59,020 bases of DNA from Sedimentisphaerales bacterium (GCA_016931715.1 JAFGEF010000076.1:1-59020), one strand, 5' to 3'; numbered from the stretch's first letter, positions 26,406-35,414 are shown. The notes: a model not told the origin generated them from the sequence alone. Made by a program: numbers and translations.

Positions 26406-26678
26406 ATGCTGAAACATCAGGCTGGTTTGCACAAGGATGTGGCAAAAATTTTTGATGGTGTATGGATACCGCAGGTAGATAACATAGCATATAAAGATTC
26501 CGGGGCTTTTGTGCATTCAAAACCTCTGGCGGCGGATAACTGGCCTGAAAGGGTAAAACCTCAAAAAAGGCTCAAACAATCGTCAAGCCCGTGGAGTTTC
26601 TTTTCTCCAAAAGCAAGACGCGAGAAAAAGAGATTATCAGCTATATCCAAGCATTTACTCATTAACATGCCGGACTAA
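26406..26678 (+). CDS. Small basic protein of unknown function
   Basis: A 90-residue product, not recognised. The N-terminal half (HKDVAKIFDGVWIPQVDNI) looks amphipathic; the C-terminal half is strongly basic (ERVKPQKRLKQ, KARREKKR). No membrane segment or signal. It is supported as a gene by a near-consensus promoter at 26229-26257, a ribosome site AGAAAGGA eight bases before the ATG, and an inverted repeat directly after the stop. The basic tail would suit binding of RNA, DNA or a ribosome, but this is a guess. Confidence 0.6.
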   Translation: MLKHQAGLHKDVAKIFDGVWIPQVDNIAYKDSGAFVHSKPLAADNWPERVKPQKRLKQSSSPWSFFSPKARREKKRLSAISKHLLINMPD

Positions 26679-26679
26679 T

Positions 26680-26730
26680 CAGGAATAGGAACAAAGAGAA
26701 TAGTAACATTATTCATCTTTCCTATTCCTG
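26680..26730. terminator. Inverted repeat between convergent genes
   Basis: CAGGAATAGGA (26680-26690) and TCCTATTCCTG (26720-26730) form an 11-bp perfect stem with a 29-base loop between the small gene and the end of the 956-residue gene, whose stop codon lies in the right arm. A bidirectional end signal is likely, although no long T-tract follows. Confidence 0.5.
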
Positions 26731-29592
26731 TTCACTTTTTAAATATTCTCTCCATCTCTGAATTATATCCTCCTGTTGACCTGCATACCTGCCGCTATCA
26801 AAACCAAAGTTTTGCCCCGTAGCTTTTCTTAGCATTTCAATTGCAATTCCTCTAACTTCTCTGTCTTTATTGTTAAGGTGTTCAACTACCTTATTAAGTA
26901 TTTCTCGCCTGTGTTCTTTATAAAAGTTCGTCTCAATATCTGTATCAGCACGATCCAGAGAATATGTGAATTTTTCCAGCCATAAAGCATCTGTAAGTTC
27001 ATTTCGCAGATATGATTTTATTACAGACTGAAATGCCGCACCGCCGTTTAAGTCAACAAACCATCGCATTTCAATTTCAGGAACATTTCTTTGAGTACCT
27101 TCGACAAAATATCGCAAGATCTTTTCGCCTGTCTTGTCACCATTGTAATATAAAGCAAGAGCAGAGACAATCCGAACACGTATGTCATCTGTTGTATGAT
27201 AAATTTCACGCAATCTCGGAATCGATGATTTTTCTCCGAGTCTGGCTAAAGCCATTATCGCATTTTGCATCAAATCATTCAAAGTGTATCCTATCACCCT
27301 TCCTGTAAGATCATCAGAAAAGTCCCTGTATTTTTCATCATATTCTTTTGTCGTATATTTTTCTATTAATGGTAAAAGATCGGTTTGTTGTGTTTTGCCA
27401 AGAAATAAAATCAAATAAGACCTTAATCGCAAGTCGTCCAGTAAATTCCTTGCATTATCTTCTCTGAGAGGTTCGGCAAATATTTCAAGCGCTTTCGATA
27501 TTACGTATTCTTCTTCACCACAAGCATATAAAGCCATCAATAATGATATTTCATCAGAATTATCCGGAATCTTGTCAATAGCCGCTTTGATATAAGGTAC
27601 TAAACTCGGGTCATGCATAATATCTATAATAATATCCTCTGTACCATTGGCAGTATTAGGCTTGTAATCCATACTGAGAAAATACTTAAGAACAGGTAAG
27701 ATTTCCGTATCTTCCGGTCGAAGAATCGTTTTTAATTTTTTATTTATAAAATAGCGGTTTTCGCCTTTATTTCTTTCGAAGATTTGAATCAAATGATTAA
27801 GCAATTCTTTACGCGCAGGACGTTTATTAGAAGGCAATGACTGGAGCACATCAAAAGCCGCTTCTTCAAATACCGATAATGAATACTCATGATAATTCTT
27901 ATCTGCAGGCGGATACACGTTTATATCAGCCAAATTCGGCTCAGCAAGGAATTCCTCAAGATAAGAACGCATATCAAAACTGCCACTCAATGATAAAGCT
28001 CCCCATATTTTTTTAAATGTTGGCGCATCGTATAATTTGAAATCTAAAGGAGAATCAAGAATATCTAAAAGCATAGGCTGAACATCTTCAATAGGCATTT
28101 TTATAACATTGTCAATAACAGCCGCAAATAATCGACCTGAAAAATATGGCTGAGCAAAACTTAAAGAATTACGGCTGTAGGGACCTGTAGCTAATGGTAT
28201 ATCTTTATACCTTTTGTACAGATTCAATAATCGCTCTCCAATATTTATTTCCTCAACAGATGCAACCATTCTAATAATTAGCGACTGCAACTCAGCCCTT
28301 TCGATTTGAGACCACAGAAAGCTATTATCGCCAAGCTTGATATCTTCCTCGAATAATTGCAGCATTTTTTTCATGCTTTCAATGTCACCCTTTCGCAAAA
28401 ACAGACTCATGGCTTTCTCAAATACAGTTATATTATCATAGCTTAATTTTCTTGTTTCGTTATAAGCAAAAAAGATTAAATCACGCTCGCCATTTTTTGA
28501 TGCATTTACAACTGTATTTTCCTTCTGTAATAATAAATCTTGATATTTGAGTTCTATACTATCCATAAGGGATTTTGAAGGTATAAGATCATAAGGCAAT
28601 ATTTCAATATATTCCAACGCCAATTTCAAAGTGTCACCTTCTAATTTTGAAATCCAGTAGTCAATTGTCTCCAATTTTGGAGATTGTCCGGCAAGAAGTA
28701 TATCCTGCGCATCTTTAAAGAATTGCCACAGTTCGATATTTGCAGGCTTATTAAAATCGACAGGATAAACGCCGGAAAAATTTCCCAGGAACGCCGGAAC
28801 ATTTCCTTTGTTTTGAACCATCGCGAAATAGTAATCAGAATTTTTCTTAATCGCGTTAAGCTGGTCTTCGTACAAAACAGTTGGAATGGTAATTGTCTTG
28901 CCTTTTTTCAACATATTTTTCGGCAGGCTGTCAATCACATATAACTGAATTGTCACCTTATATTTGCTCATGTAATCTTCTTCCCGACCGAATTTCTCCT
29001 TATCGACAAGAGCGGCTATAATATCTTCAACATTTAAATTGCAGTTTATGAGTCTTGCATGAACAAACAGGTTGGATTCCTCAACTACCTCTTGAAATGT
29101 TTTTCTTGCATAACCTATTGAATCACTTACAGGATGAACCGGCGGAGCTGCAAGTTGTGACATCTCTCTCATTTCTTTACCAATAAGGCTCTTCGCTATT
29201 TTAATTACCTCTTCAGGAGGAGCTTTTTCAAGGGCCTGTTTTAATGCGTATTTTACAATGTTGGTATCATAGGTATTTTGTGATGAGTCATAGTTAAGCT
29301 TAACTAATTCTTCAACACTCATGGAAGCCAGTTCGGGTGGTATCTCTATTTTCTGACTGGAAAACATAAGGAGATAAATAGCTATTAAAGCCGGGACTAA
29401 TACGACCGCCGCGGCTATAGCCAGCTTTTGGAAATTATAGAAGCGAGATTTTTCTTTAATCTGACCATTCTTACTTTTAGTGATGAGGTGCTCGATAATT
29501 TTCTTTTTTTGTTCTTCGTCCATTTTCAGTTCCTCTCCATGCGAAAAAATGAGATTTTTAATATTTTCTTCAAAAAAGTCTTTCTTTTCCAT
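26722..29592 (-). CDS. Large membrane-anchored HEAT-repeat-like protein, probable partner of the ECF sigma factor
   Basis: A 956-residue protein with a cytoplasmic N-terminal segment of about 55 residues, one membrane helix (56-77, LAIAAAVVLVPALIAIYLLMF) and a very long external part. The external part is mostly helical; near the C-terminus (about 730-950) HEAT-like units are visible (NAIMALARLGEKSSIPRLREIYHTTDDIRVRIVSALALYYNGDK, DREVRGIAIEMLRKATG). It starts three bases after the sigma gene stop. The pairing and topology are those of a membrane anti-sigma factor, but the N-terminal piece has no recognisable zinc or anti-sigma motif. Confidence 0.75.
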   Translation of the reverse strand: MEKKDFFEENIKNLIFSHGEELKMDEEQKKKIIEHLITKSKNGQIKEKSRFYNFQKLAIAAAVVLVPALIAIYLLMFSSQKIEIPPELASMSVEELVKLNYDSSQNTYDTNIVKYALKQALEKAPPEEVIKIAKSLIGKEMREMSQLAAPPVHPVSDSIGYARKTFQEVVEESNLFVHARLINCNLNVEDIIAALVDKEKFGREEDYMSKYKVTIQLYVIDSLPKNMLKKGKTITIPTVLYEDQLNAIKKNSDYYFAMVQNKGNVPAFLGNFSGVYPVDFNKPANIELWQFFKDAQDILLAGQSPKLETIDYWISKLEGDTLKLALEYIEILPYDLIPSKSLMDSIELKYQDLLLQKENTVVNASKNGERDLIFFAYNETRKLSYDNITVFEKAMSLFLRKGDIESMKKMLQLFEEDIKLGDNSFLWSQIERAELQSLIIRMVASVEEINIGERLLNLYKRYKDIPLATGPYSRNSLSFAQPYFSGRLFAAVIDNVIKMPIEDVQPMLLDILDSPLDFKLYDAPTFKKIWGALSLSGSFDMRSYLEEFLAEPNLADINVYPPADKNYHEYSLSVFEEAAFDVLQSLPSNKRPARKELLNHLIQIFERNKGENRYFINKKLKTILRPEDTEILPVLKYFLSMDYKPNTANGTEDIIIDIMHDPSLVPYIKAAIDKIPDNSDEISLLMALYACGEEEYVISKALEIFAEPLREDNARNLLDDLRLRSYLILFLGKTQQTDLLPLIEKYTTKEYDEKYRDFSDDLTGRVIGYTLNDLMQNAIMALARLGEKSSIPRLREIYHTTDDIRVRIVSALALYYNGDKTGEKILRYFVEGTQRNVPEIEMRWFVDLNGGAAFQSVIKSYLRNELTDALWLEKFTYSLDRADTDIETNFYKEHRREILNKVVEHLNNKDREVRGIAIEMLRKATGQNFGFDSGRYAGQQEDIIQRWREYLKSEQE

Positions 29593-29594
29593 TT

Positions 29595-30227
29595 TTAATC
29601 ACCTGCCCTTAAATCTGCGAGGTCTGAATTACCGGCCAATTTCAAAAACGCCTTCTCGAACGATTTCCGAGCCCGAAAAAGAAGCACTTTGGCGGCCCCC
29701 TCGGTAATCTGTCTCAAAGCAGCGATTTGCTTAAGTGAGTCGCCATTGTAATAATGCTGTCTCAATATTTCACCATAACCGGCAGGAATGTCCGATAACG
29801 TAATATGCACAAGCTCTGCTATTTCGCGGGTATGAACAATTTCATCCGGAATTAATTGACAGGACAATTTTCTGCAATAATCAAGGTATTTCCTGTCCGT
29901 TGAATCTATACAGGCAGTTGCCAAAGAGCGTTTTTTTGTTCGCAGCGCCTTTTTTATATGATTCCTGCTTAAAATTATAAGCCATATATACATATCTGCC
30001 TTTTGAGAGTCATAACGGGATAGTCTTGTAATACCTTCAAGAAACGTATCCTGCACAATATCCTGTGCCAATTCCTTATCCCTGCCTACTTTATAATACA
30101 CAAACGTAAACACTGCATCTGCATAACGGCGAAACCACTGTTCAACCGCTCCAGGCTCTCTTCGAGAAAGCTTCTCAAGCTCATTCCTGTCGTATTGCAT
30201 TTGCATCATTACATCAATGTACATCAA
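29595..30227 (-). CDS. ECF-type RNA polymerase sigma factor
   Basis: A 210-residue sigma70-family protein of extracytoplasmic-function size. Region 2 is seen at about 25-85 (WFRRYADAVFTFVYYKVGRDKELAQDIVQDTFLEGITRL, then ADMYIWLIILSRNHIKKAL), region 4 at about 135-195 (LSDIPAGYGEILRQHYYNGDSLKQIAALRQITEGAAKVLLFRARKSFEKAF). The linker between them is long and has three cysteines (C106, C117, C122). Two to four Met codons crowd the start; ATG 30227 is the longest. It is followed at once by the membrane protein gene, suggesting envelope-signal control. Confidence 0.92.
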   Translation of the reverse strand: MMYIDVMMQMQYDRNELEKLSRREPGAVEQWFRRYADAVFTFVYYKVGRDKELAQDIVQDTFLEGITRLSRYDSQKADMYIWLIILSRNHIKKALRTKKRSLATACIDSTDRKYLDYCRKLSCQLIPDEIVHTREIAELVHITLSDIPAGYGEILRQHYYNGDSLKQIAALRQITEGAAKVLLFRARKSFEKAFLKLAGNSDLADLRAGD

Positions 30228-30368
30228 AAATAAATAGGTTACAGTGGAAAATATGTAAAAACATCATTTTTAACTGAAATTTCAGGACTAACGGTTTTGT
30301 TCTATAAGTGCCTTAAATGTGCTAAAACCTCATTATTGAACTAAATCAGGAATATTTCATAATTTTGC

Positions 30369-30397
30369 TTGACCGAAATTTCGATATACTCTATGAT
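30369..30397 (+). promoter_or_regulatory. Sigma70-type promoter upstream of the rny leader region
   Basis: TTGACC (30369-30374), a 17-base spacer and TATGAT (30392-30397). A start near 30404 would give either a long rny leader or a separate small RNA or small-protein message. Confidence 0.7.
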
Positions 30398-30566
30398 ACT
30401 GATTAGTTAAAAAACAATTGATGAACTGGATTGTTGAAAAGTTCTTAAAAACTCATATTTTTGAGGTTTAAGGGACGAACAAACGGGGAAAGAATGATAT
30501 AATTCCTTTCTCCATAGGCAGTTAAGTTACAAAGAGGCTTTTTCGGCAATTATTAAGAGAATTAAA

Positions 30567-30851
30567 ATGATGCTTGTACTGATATACATCGAGAATCTGA
30601 TTATGGTTCGCTTCATAATGCTGAAAAGTAAATTTAACGTGAAACGAAATCTTTTTGGAAAAGTATTCGATTATTCGCGAGGGAAACGCAGGTTAAACAG
30701 GGTATTTATCAATAACATTACTAAAAGAACTTCTTATAATAAAACCAAACGGGGTTATATCAAGGCAGTTCTGCTGCGACAAAAGGCACACTTAATGGAG
30801 TTATTATCTTCACGAGCGTGTCTTGCTTTATTATTGGATAAACAGAGATAA
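30567..30851 (+). CDS. Doubtful 94-residue basic open frame
   Basis: The frame downstream of the 30369 promoter encodes a Lys/Arg-rich product (KSKFNVKRNLFGK, RGKRRLNR) with no recognised family and no clear ribosome site. A minus-strand frame (30755-30937) overlaps it. The region may be a non-coding RNA instead. Kept at low confidence because the promoter shows that it is transcribed. Confidence 0.2.
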   Translation: MMLVLIYIENLIMVRFIMLKSKFNVKRNLFGKVFDYSRGKRRLNRVFINNITKRTSYNKTKRGYIKAVLLRQKAHLMELLSSRACLALLLDKQR

Positions 30852-30982
30852 AAACCTGCTCCCGGTAGGGAATTATTTAAATCACGTTCATTTCTTTGAA
30901 ACTTCTCTCCGAGAATGTCCACAATCCTTTCCATCAATATAAAAAAATTAGAAAATTACTGGGAAAGGTAAAGGTATAAGAT

Positions 30983-32587
30983 ATGAATGCCATTATTATG
31001 GATTTGGGCATCCTGGATACAATGCTTTCAAACATTCCTGACAATTTAGTTTCAATTATCGCTTTTATTCTGGGTGTTGCTTTAACTGTCGTTGTTTTCC
31101 AAATGATTACCAAAGCAAAAGCAAAAACATTCGAGCAGGATTTACAAAGACAAATTGACGGTGCCAAGAAAGAAGCAGAAAATATTAAAAAAGCTTCTGA
31201 GTTGGAAGCAGCGTCGGAAGCCATTAAAAAAAGAGAAGAATTTACAATCGAATCCAACAAAATCAGGGCAGATCTTCATGAAACAGAAATGAGATTAACA
31301 AAACGCGAAGATGTTGTCGAACGCCAGGCCGAAAATCTCCAGCAGAGGGAAAATGCCCTGAAACAGCAGCAGCAGGAAGTGAAGAAAAGATTATACAATG
31401 TAGATTTAAAAGATAAACAGCTTTCTTCCATAATAGCACAGCAGAAAAATCAACTGCTGAAAATTACGTCTATGAGCATGGAAGAGGCAAAAGAGCTTCT
31501 GCTCAAACGTCTTGAGGATGAATGTGAGCACGAAATGTCATCTCTGATTCAGCGCAAAGTCCAGGAAGCAACTGAAACAGCAGATGAAAAATGCAGGGAA
31601 GTAATCAACACAGCCATTCAGCGTTACGCCGCAGACCAGACCTGCGAAGCGACCGTCTCAACCGTCGAAATTCCAAACGACGATATGAAGGGCAGAATCA
31701 TCGGCAGAGAAGGACGCAACATCCGCGCATTCGAAAAAGCCACCGGAGTAGATGTTATCGTTGACGATACGCCCGGAATGATTGTCGTTAGCGGCTTCAA
31801 TCCCGTCAGGCGCGAAGTAGCACGCCTGTCGATGGAACGGCTTATACAGGATGGACGCATACATCCCTCACGTATCGAGGAGCTTGTCGCCCAGACGAAA
31901 AAAGACATTAACCACAAGATTCTGCAACTTGGTAAAGACGCCGCAGTTGAAACAAATGTAAGAGGACTGAGCAATAAGGTTCTAAGCCTGATAGGAGCGC
32001 TAAACTACAGGACCAGCTACGGCCAGAACGTACTGCGCCATAGTGTCGAAGTCGCATTCCTCGCACAGGTTATGGCTGATGAGCTTGGCCTTGACGGCTC
32101 AATTGCAAGAAGGGCTGGATTACTGCATGATATAGGCAAAGCAATAGACCATGAAGTAGAAGGCAATCACCCTTCCATCGGCGTGAATTTCCTCAAGAGA
32201 TTCAGCGAATCGCCCATAGTTCTCAATGCAGTAGCAGGTCATCATGGTGATGTTCCGCCTGATAATCCATATACCCCGCTTGTTTCCGCGGCGGATGCGA
32301 TCAGCGCTTCCAGGCCGGGCGCAAGACGCGAAACACTTGAGCGATACATTAAGAGGCTGGAAAAGCTCGAGGAAATCGCAAGCGGATTCAAAGGAGTCGA
32401 AAACGCATACGCAATACAGGCAGGACGTGAAATCCGCGTTATTGTTTCAGCAGAGCAGGTCGATGACGCTGCCGCGATGAAAATCGCACGCGATATCGCC
32501 AAAAAGGTCGAAGACGAAATGACCTATCCAGGCGAAGTGCAAATCACCCTGCTGCGCGAAGTACGCTGCATCGAGTTCGCAAAATAA
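30983..32587 (+). CDS. rny: Ribonuclease Y
   Basis: A 534-residue membrane-anchored endoribonuclease that starts mRNA decay. An N-terminal helix (about 21-42) is followed by a long coiled coil (45-200, rich in Glu/Lys/Gln), the KH domain with [10 protein letters not shown] (237-246), and the HD domain with H382-D383 in GLLHDIGKA, plus the [10 protein letters not shown] segment and [15 protein letters not shown]. All features and the length match RNase Y. The stop is one base before the ymdB start, the same pairing as in Bacillus. Confidence 0.97.
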   Translation: MNAIIMDLGILDTMLSNIPDNLVSIIAFILGVALTVVVFQMITKAKAKTFEQDLQRQIDGAKKEAENIKKASELEAASEAIKKREEFTIESNKIRADLHETEMRLTKREDVVERQAENLQQRENALKQQQQEVKKRLYNVDLKDKQLSSIIAQQKNQLLKITSMSMEEAKELLLKRLEDECEHEMSSLIQRKVQEATETADEKCREVINTAIQRYAADQTCEATVSTVEIPNDDMKGRIIGREGRNIRAFEKATGVDVIVDDTPGMIVVSGFNPVRREVARLSMERLIQDGRIHPSRIEELVAQTKKDINHKILQLGKDAAVETNVRGLSNKVLSLIGALNYRTSYGQNVLRHSVEVAFLAQVMADELGLDGSIARRAGLLHDIGKAIDHEVEGNHPSIGVNFLKRFSESPIVLNAVAGHHGDVPPDNPYTPLVSAADAISASRPGARRETLERYIKRLEKLEEIASGFKGVENAYAIQAGREIRVIVSAEQVDDAAAMKIARDIAKKVEDEMTYPGEVQITLLREVRCIEFAK

Positions 32588-32588
32588 T

Positions 32589-33440
32589 ATGAAGATAAAC
32601 ATTCTATGTATTGGTGACATTGTCGGCAGGCCAGGCAGGCGCATTATCGCAGAAAAGCTGAAAACGCTGGTCAAAGAGCAGGAAGTCGACTGCGTAATAG
32701 CCAACGCCGAGAACGCCGCCGGAGGCTCGGGCCTCACGCCCCAAATATACGAAAAGCTTCTTCGCAGCGGCGTAAACCTCATTACTCTCGGCGACCATAC
32801 ATATCGCAAAAGAGACATTATACCAACTCTTGAAACTTCAGATTGTATCGTGCGCCCGGCAAACATGTCCGAACGGGCTGCGGGCAAGGGTTTTGCCATC
32901 TATAAAACTTCAAAAGGCACTACAGTTGGAGTTCTTGCATTGATTGGCAGACTATTCATGAAACCCGCAGATTGCCCATACAACGCCGCCGATAGAATCC
33001 TGCCTCAAATACAGCAGAAGGCTGACATTATCGTTGTCGATTTCCACGCTGAAGCAACCAGCGAGAAAGTCGCTATGGGCTATCACCTTGACGGCCGCGC
33101 GAGCGTTTGTTTCGGTACCCACACGCACGTAGTAACAGCAGACGAGAGAATTTTCCCGCACGGCCTGGCATACATTACCGATATCGGAATGACAGGCCCG
33201 CACGATTCGATACTCGGACGAAGCGTTGAAAATGTCGTTAAGTCGTTCAGAACCCAAATGCCCTTCCCATTCGAGATAGCTTCACGCGATGTCAAAATGA
33301 ACGGCATTTTAGTTACCGTTGATAGCAATACTAAAAAAGCCGAGCGAATCCACAGAATCTGCATCAGTGCAGACTCTGAAGAATCTTCGACTTACGACAG
33401 CGACGACGGCAAGCCGGAATACCTGAATAATAATTTCTAA
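32589..33440 (+). CDS. ymdB: YmdB-family metallophosphoesterase
   Basis: A 283-residue calcineurin-like phosphodiesterase of the TIGR00282 type; the Bacillus member acts on 2',3'-cyclic nucleotides and affects biofilm choice. Metal-site residues are visible: D10 (IGDIVG), E41-N42 (AENAAGG), H70 (LGDHTY), H154 (VDFHAEATSEK) and the GTHTHV pair. Position 69 is Asp where most relatives have Asn (GNH). About 25 extra acidic residues end the protein. It is co-transcribed with rny, one base apart. Confidence 0.93.
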   Translation: MKINILCIGDIVGRPGRRIIAEKLKTLVKEQEVDCVIANAENAAGGSGLTPQIYEKLLRSGVNLITLGDHTYRKRDIIPTLETSDCIVRPANMSERAAGKGFAIYKTSKGTTVGVLALIGRLFMKPADCPYNAADRILPQIQQKADIIVVDFHAEATSEKVAMGYHLDGRASVCFGTHTHVVTADERIFPHGLAYITDIGMTGPHDSILGRSVENVVKSFRTQMPFPFEIASRDVKMNGILVTVDSNTKKAERIHRICISADSEESSTYDSDDGKPEYLNNNF

Positions 33441-33466
33441 TTCAGACTAATCAAATCGCCCAATTG

Positions 33467-33712
33467 CAAATTGGCTTTGTTTTTCAATCCTGATACTGTA
33501 TCCTGTGTTTCCCTTGGGGATGGCTAAGCCACTGTATTCTTGTCGAATTTGGCTTTGTTTCGCAGCATTACTGTCGTTAATCGTTAGTATTTGGTCATTA
33601 GTTCTAATTTGGCTTTGTTTCACAAATAAGTTCATAAGTCAAATGTATAAAAGTCTTAAGTTTCTATACCCTATACGCTATCCCCTATCCCCAGACAATT
33701 TGGCTTTGATTT
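33467..33712. repeat. Four interspersed AATTTGGCTTTGTTTC repeats
   Basis: Copies start at 33468, 33546, 33606 and 33697 (spacing 78, 60, 91). The core AATTTGGCTTTG is constant in three; the first reads AAATTGGCTTTG. Spacers are unrelated to each other. Unit and spacing are too irregular for CRISPR. Confidence 0.8.
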
Positions 33713-33755
33713 GCATTTCTGTTGACATAATATTGTTTCTCCTTTTAAAATGTAG

Positions 33756-33774
33756 GGTGGGGTTCTACCCCACC
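33756..33774. repeat. GC-rich hairpin GGTGGGG/CCCCACC
   Basis: A seven-bp perfect stem (33756-33762 with 33768-33774) with a TTCTA loop, preceded by TGTAG. There is no T-tract, so it may be a dispersed palindrome or a weak end signal for rny-ymdB. Confidence 0.5.
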
Positions 33775-33939
33775 ATTTAACTGAGAACAACAAGCTCTAA
33801 TGTCTAAAACCGAAATTCTAAAAAAATCCAAATTACGAAAATTCAAATGTTTAATACATTTATGTTTTGCTCATTTATTCTTTTTTAGGATTTAGAAATT
33901 AGATATAAGAGCTTCTAATTTGTATCCGATTTTCATTTT

Positions 33940-34390
33940 TTATGTCAAATAGCATGAGCGACAAAAAAAAACATGTGTCCCTCTGTAATTGGTGCTCAGG
34001 CGAAGTTTACTAATCTGCTCAAGGTCTAATCCCCTAAGAAGCTCTTTTTGCCATTCTTTGTCTGTTACCATTTTATTCCACTTTTTCAGGTCGAGAAGGC
34101 GCGATTTGTCTTTTTCGCCTGTATGAGCGGCAGAACTTGACCATTTGTACCGCCATGGAAGGCGGCACATTTTCGCACGAATCGGATTTAGCTCGACATA
34201 TTTCGATGCGAGCCAGAAGCCTTTATTATCAAGGGTGCAGGAATAGAACCTTCCTTCCCAGAGATGGCCTGTTATTTTGTGCATCCGGTTGATGTACTGT
34301 GTATAGCGGAAATCCGTCCTGCCTGTTATTACCGCGATGAGTAATATGATGAGGATAATCGGGTGCAACTATTCTTGCTATTCTCGGCAT
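33940..34390 (-). pseudogene. Internally deleted REP-associated tyrosine transposase (RAYT)
   Basis: The N-terminus MPRIARIVAPDYPHHITHRGNNRQ, from ATG 34390, and the C-terminal part YTQYINRMHKITGHLWEGRFYS...YVELNPIRAKMCRLPWRYKWSSSAAHTG are both typical of RAYT (Y1/HUH) proteins. They sit in different frames, and the central part with the PNHVHL-type HUH metal site and catalytic Tyr is missing. The gene is therefore dead. RAYTs normally move REP palindromes. Confidence 0.85.
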
Positions 34391-34394
34391 GTTT

Positions 34395-35084
34395 TCAATC
34401 TTTTTTGGGCTTTGGTTTTAATTCGATAACGCCGCAATAGTGTATATTTAATATAGCATCGCCGCTTATTACCCTGTCTTTCATAAGCTCATACTCTTTC
34501 TGGGCTTCTTCCTGATCAAGGATGGGAGTGTTATCGGATTTCAAAAGTGAGATTCTTCCATATCTGACGTGGTTTAGATTCTTAAGGTCCTTTCCAAACA
34601 GCACTCCCGGCCTCACCCAAAAACCTTTGTCTCCCGGTTCAAGGAGCAGCTCCAAAAATGATGGCTTGGGAGTTTCACTGTATTCAAGATTTTCTCTATA
34701 TAAGTCAAAAGATTGTGACATTAAATATAATGATTGCCCCTTAGCCATATGCTGCTGGGTAGCCGGCTTAGAAATGTCGGATAATTTTACAGACCCAAAC
34801 GGATCAAATATCAGTTTGAATTGTCTGCTGTTCATCTTCTGGATTAAATTAAGATATTCAGAATATGTTCCATCGGTAGAAACAGACTCCATTATATATT
34901 CACCTCTAATCATACGGCCAGGGGGCTTAAAAGAAACTTCCAACTTTCCAATAACAGGACTTTTCGTTCGGTCGAAACTTATTTTTAATCCTGTAGGTGA
35001 GATTGATTTATCGAATTCCACATTTTCAGGTAAAATCGGAATAGTTTTACTTTCATCATAGTTAATTGTAATTGAATCATTCAT
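34395..35084 (-). CDS. Protein of unknown function between RAYT fragments
   Basis: A 229-residue protein, not recognised. No signal peptide. The first half looks beta-rich (ITINYDESKTIPILPENVEF, GLKISFDRTKSPVIGKLEVSFKPPG); the second is mixed, and the end is Lys/Pro-rich. It starts four bases after one RAYT N-terminal fragment and stops four bases before another, on the same strand, so it may have been captured or carried by RAYT-linked events. The frame is intact over its length. Confidence 0.6.
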   Translation of the reverse strand: MNDSITINYDESKTIPILPENVEFDKSISPTGLKISFDRTKSPVIGKLEVSFKPPGRMIRGEYIMESVSTDGTYSEYLNLIQKMNSRQFKLIFDPFGSVKLSDISKPATQQHMAKGQSLYLMSQSFDLYRENLEYSETPKPSFLELLLEPGDKGFWVRPGVLFGKDLKNLNHVRYGRISLLKSDNTPILDQEEAQKEYELMKDRVISGDAILNIHYCGVIELKPKPKKD

Positions 35085-35088
35085 ACTT

Positions 35089-35172
35089 TCAAACTTTCAA
35101 AATAGCGGCCTGAGTGTTATTACCACGATGGGTAATATGATGAGTATAATCCGGTACAACTATTCTTGGCAT
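35089..35172 (-). pseudogene. RAYT N-terminal fragment
   Basis: From ATG 35172 the frame reads MPRIVVPDYTHHITHRGNN, the start of a RAYT transposase, then ends after eight more codons. It is about 80 percent like the fragment starting at 34390 but not identical, so the two are separate copies. Confidence 0.8.
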
Positions 35173-35226
35173 GATATTATCATAATGCAACTTAGAATCG
35201 CTTGTCAATAAGCTGTATTGAGCGTA

Positions 35227-35414
35227 ATTATTTTTTGATTTCAGTTCTTTTCCTTTCAGGCCGGGATAATCTGAGGTATAATGATAAACTCGGAAGATTT
35301 GAGTTTCCATTATTCCGAATCCGATTTTGCCGCCATTATTAACTTTATCGGGTTTTACTTTGATAATAAAATCAGGATGAAGAACATTGCTGCTTCAAAT
35401 ATTCTTTTATTCAT
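35227..35414 (-). pseudogene. Remnant of a third arylsulfotransferase-like gene
   Basis: At 35227-35310 the frame METQIFRVYHYTSDYPGLKG... aligns with the C-termini of the two intact neighbours (MIFRAYRIAADHPGLAGKG and QIFRAVRIPADHPALKGKE). About 100 bases upstream, ATG 35414 with AAAAGGA before it opens a 19-codon signal-peptide-like frame (MNKRIFEAAMFFILILLSK) that then stops. The whole middle is missing. Confidence 0.65.

Larger units (their letters stand above)
30228..30982. other. 755-base region between the ECF sigma gene and rny
   Basis: Holds a strong plus-strand promoter (30369-30397) about 580 bases before rny, a hairpin GGGGAAAG/CTTTCTCC (30485-30513), and a doubtful 94-codon Lys/Arg-rich frame at 30567-30851. 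Sigma-gene promoter signals should lie at 30230-30300 on the minus strand but I cannot define them. Confidence 0.5.
33441..33939. other. 500-base intergenic region with short repeats
   Basis: No gene. It carries four copies of an AATTTGGCTTTGTTTC-type repeat and a GC-rich hairpin (both listed). The open frames here arise from these repeats; on the minus strand they encode the recurring peptide KQSQ. Confidence 0.6.

Noticed and set aside
33467-33712. CRISPR array
   Set aside because: Repeat is only 16 bases, spacing varies from 60 to 91, and no cas genes are present.
33447-33780. Two small frames (62 and 91 codons) after ymdB
   Set aside because: They consist of the short intergenic repeats and unrelated spacers.
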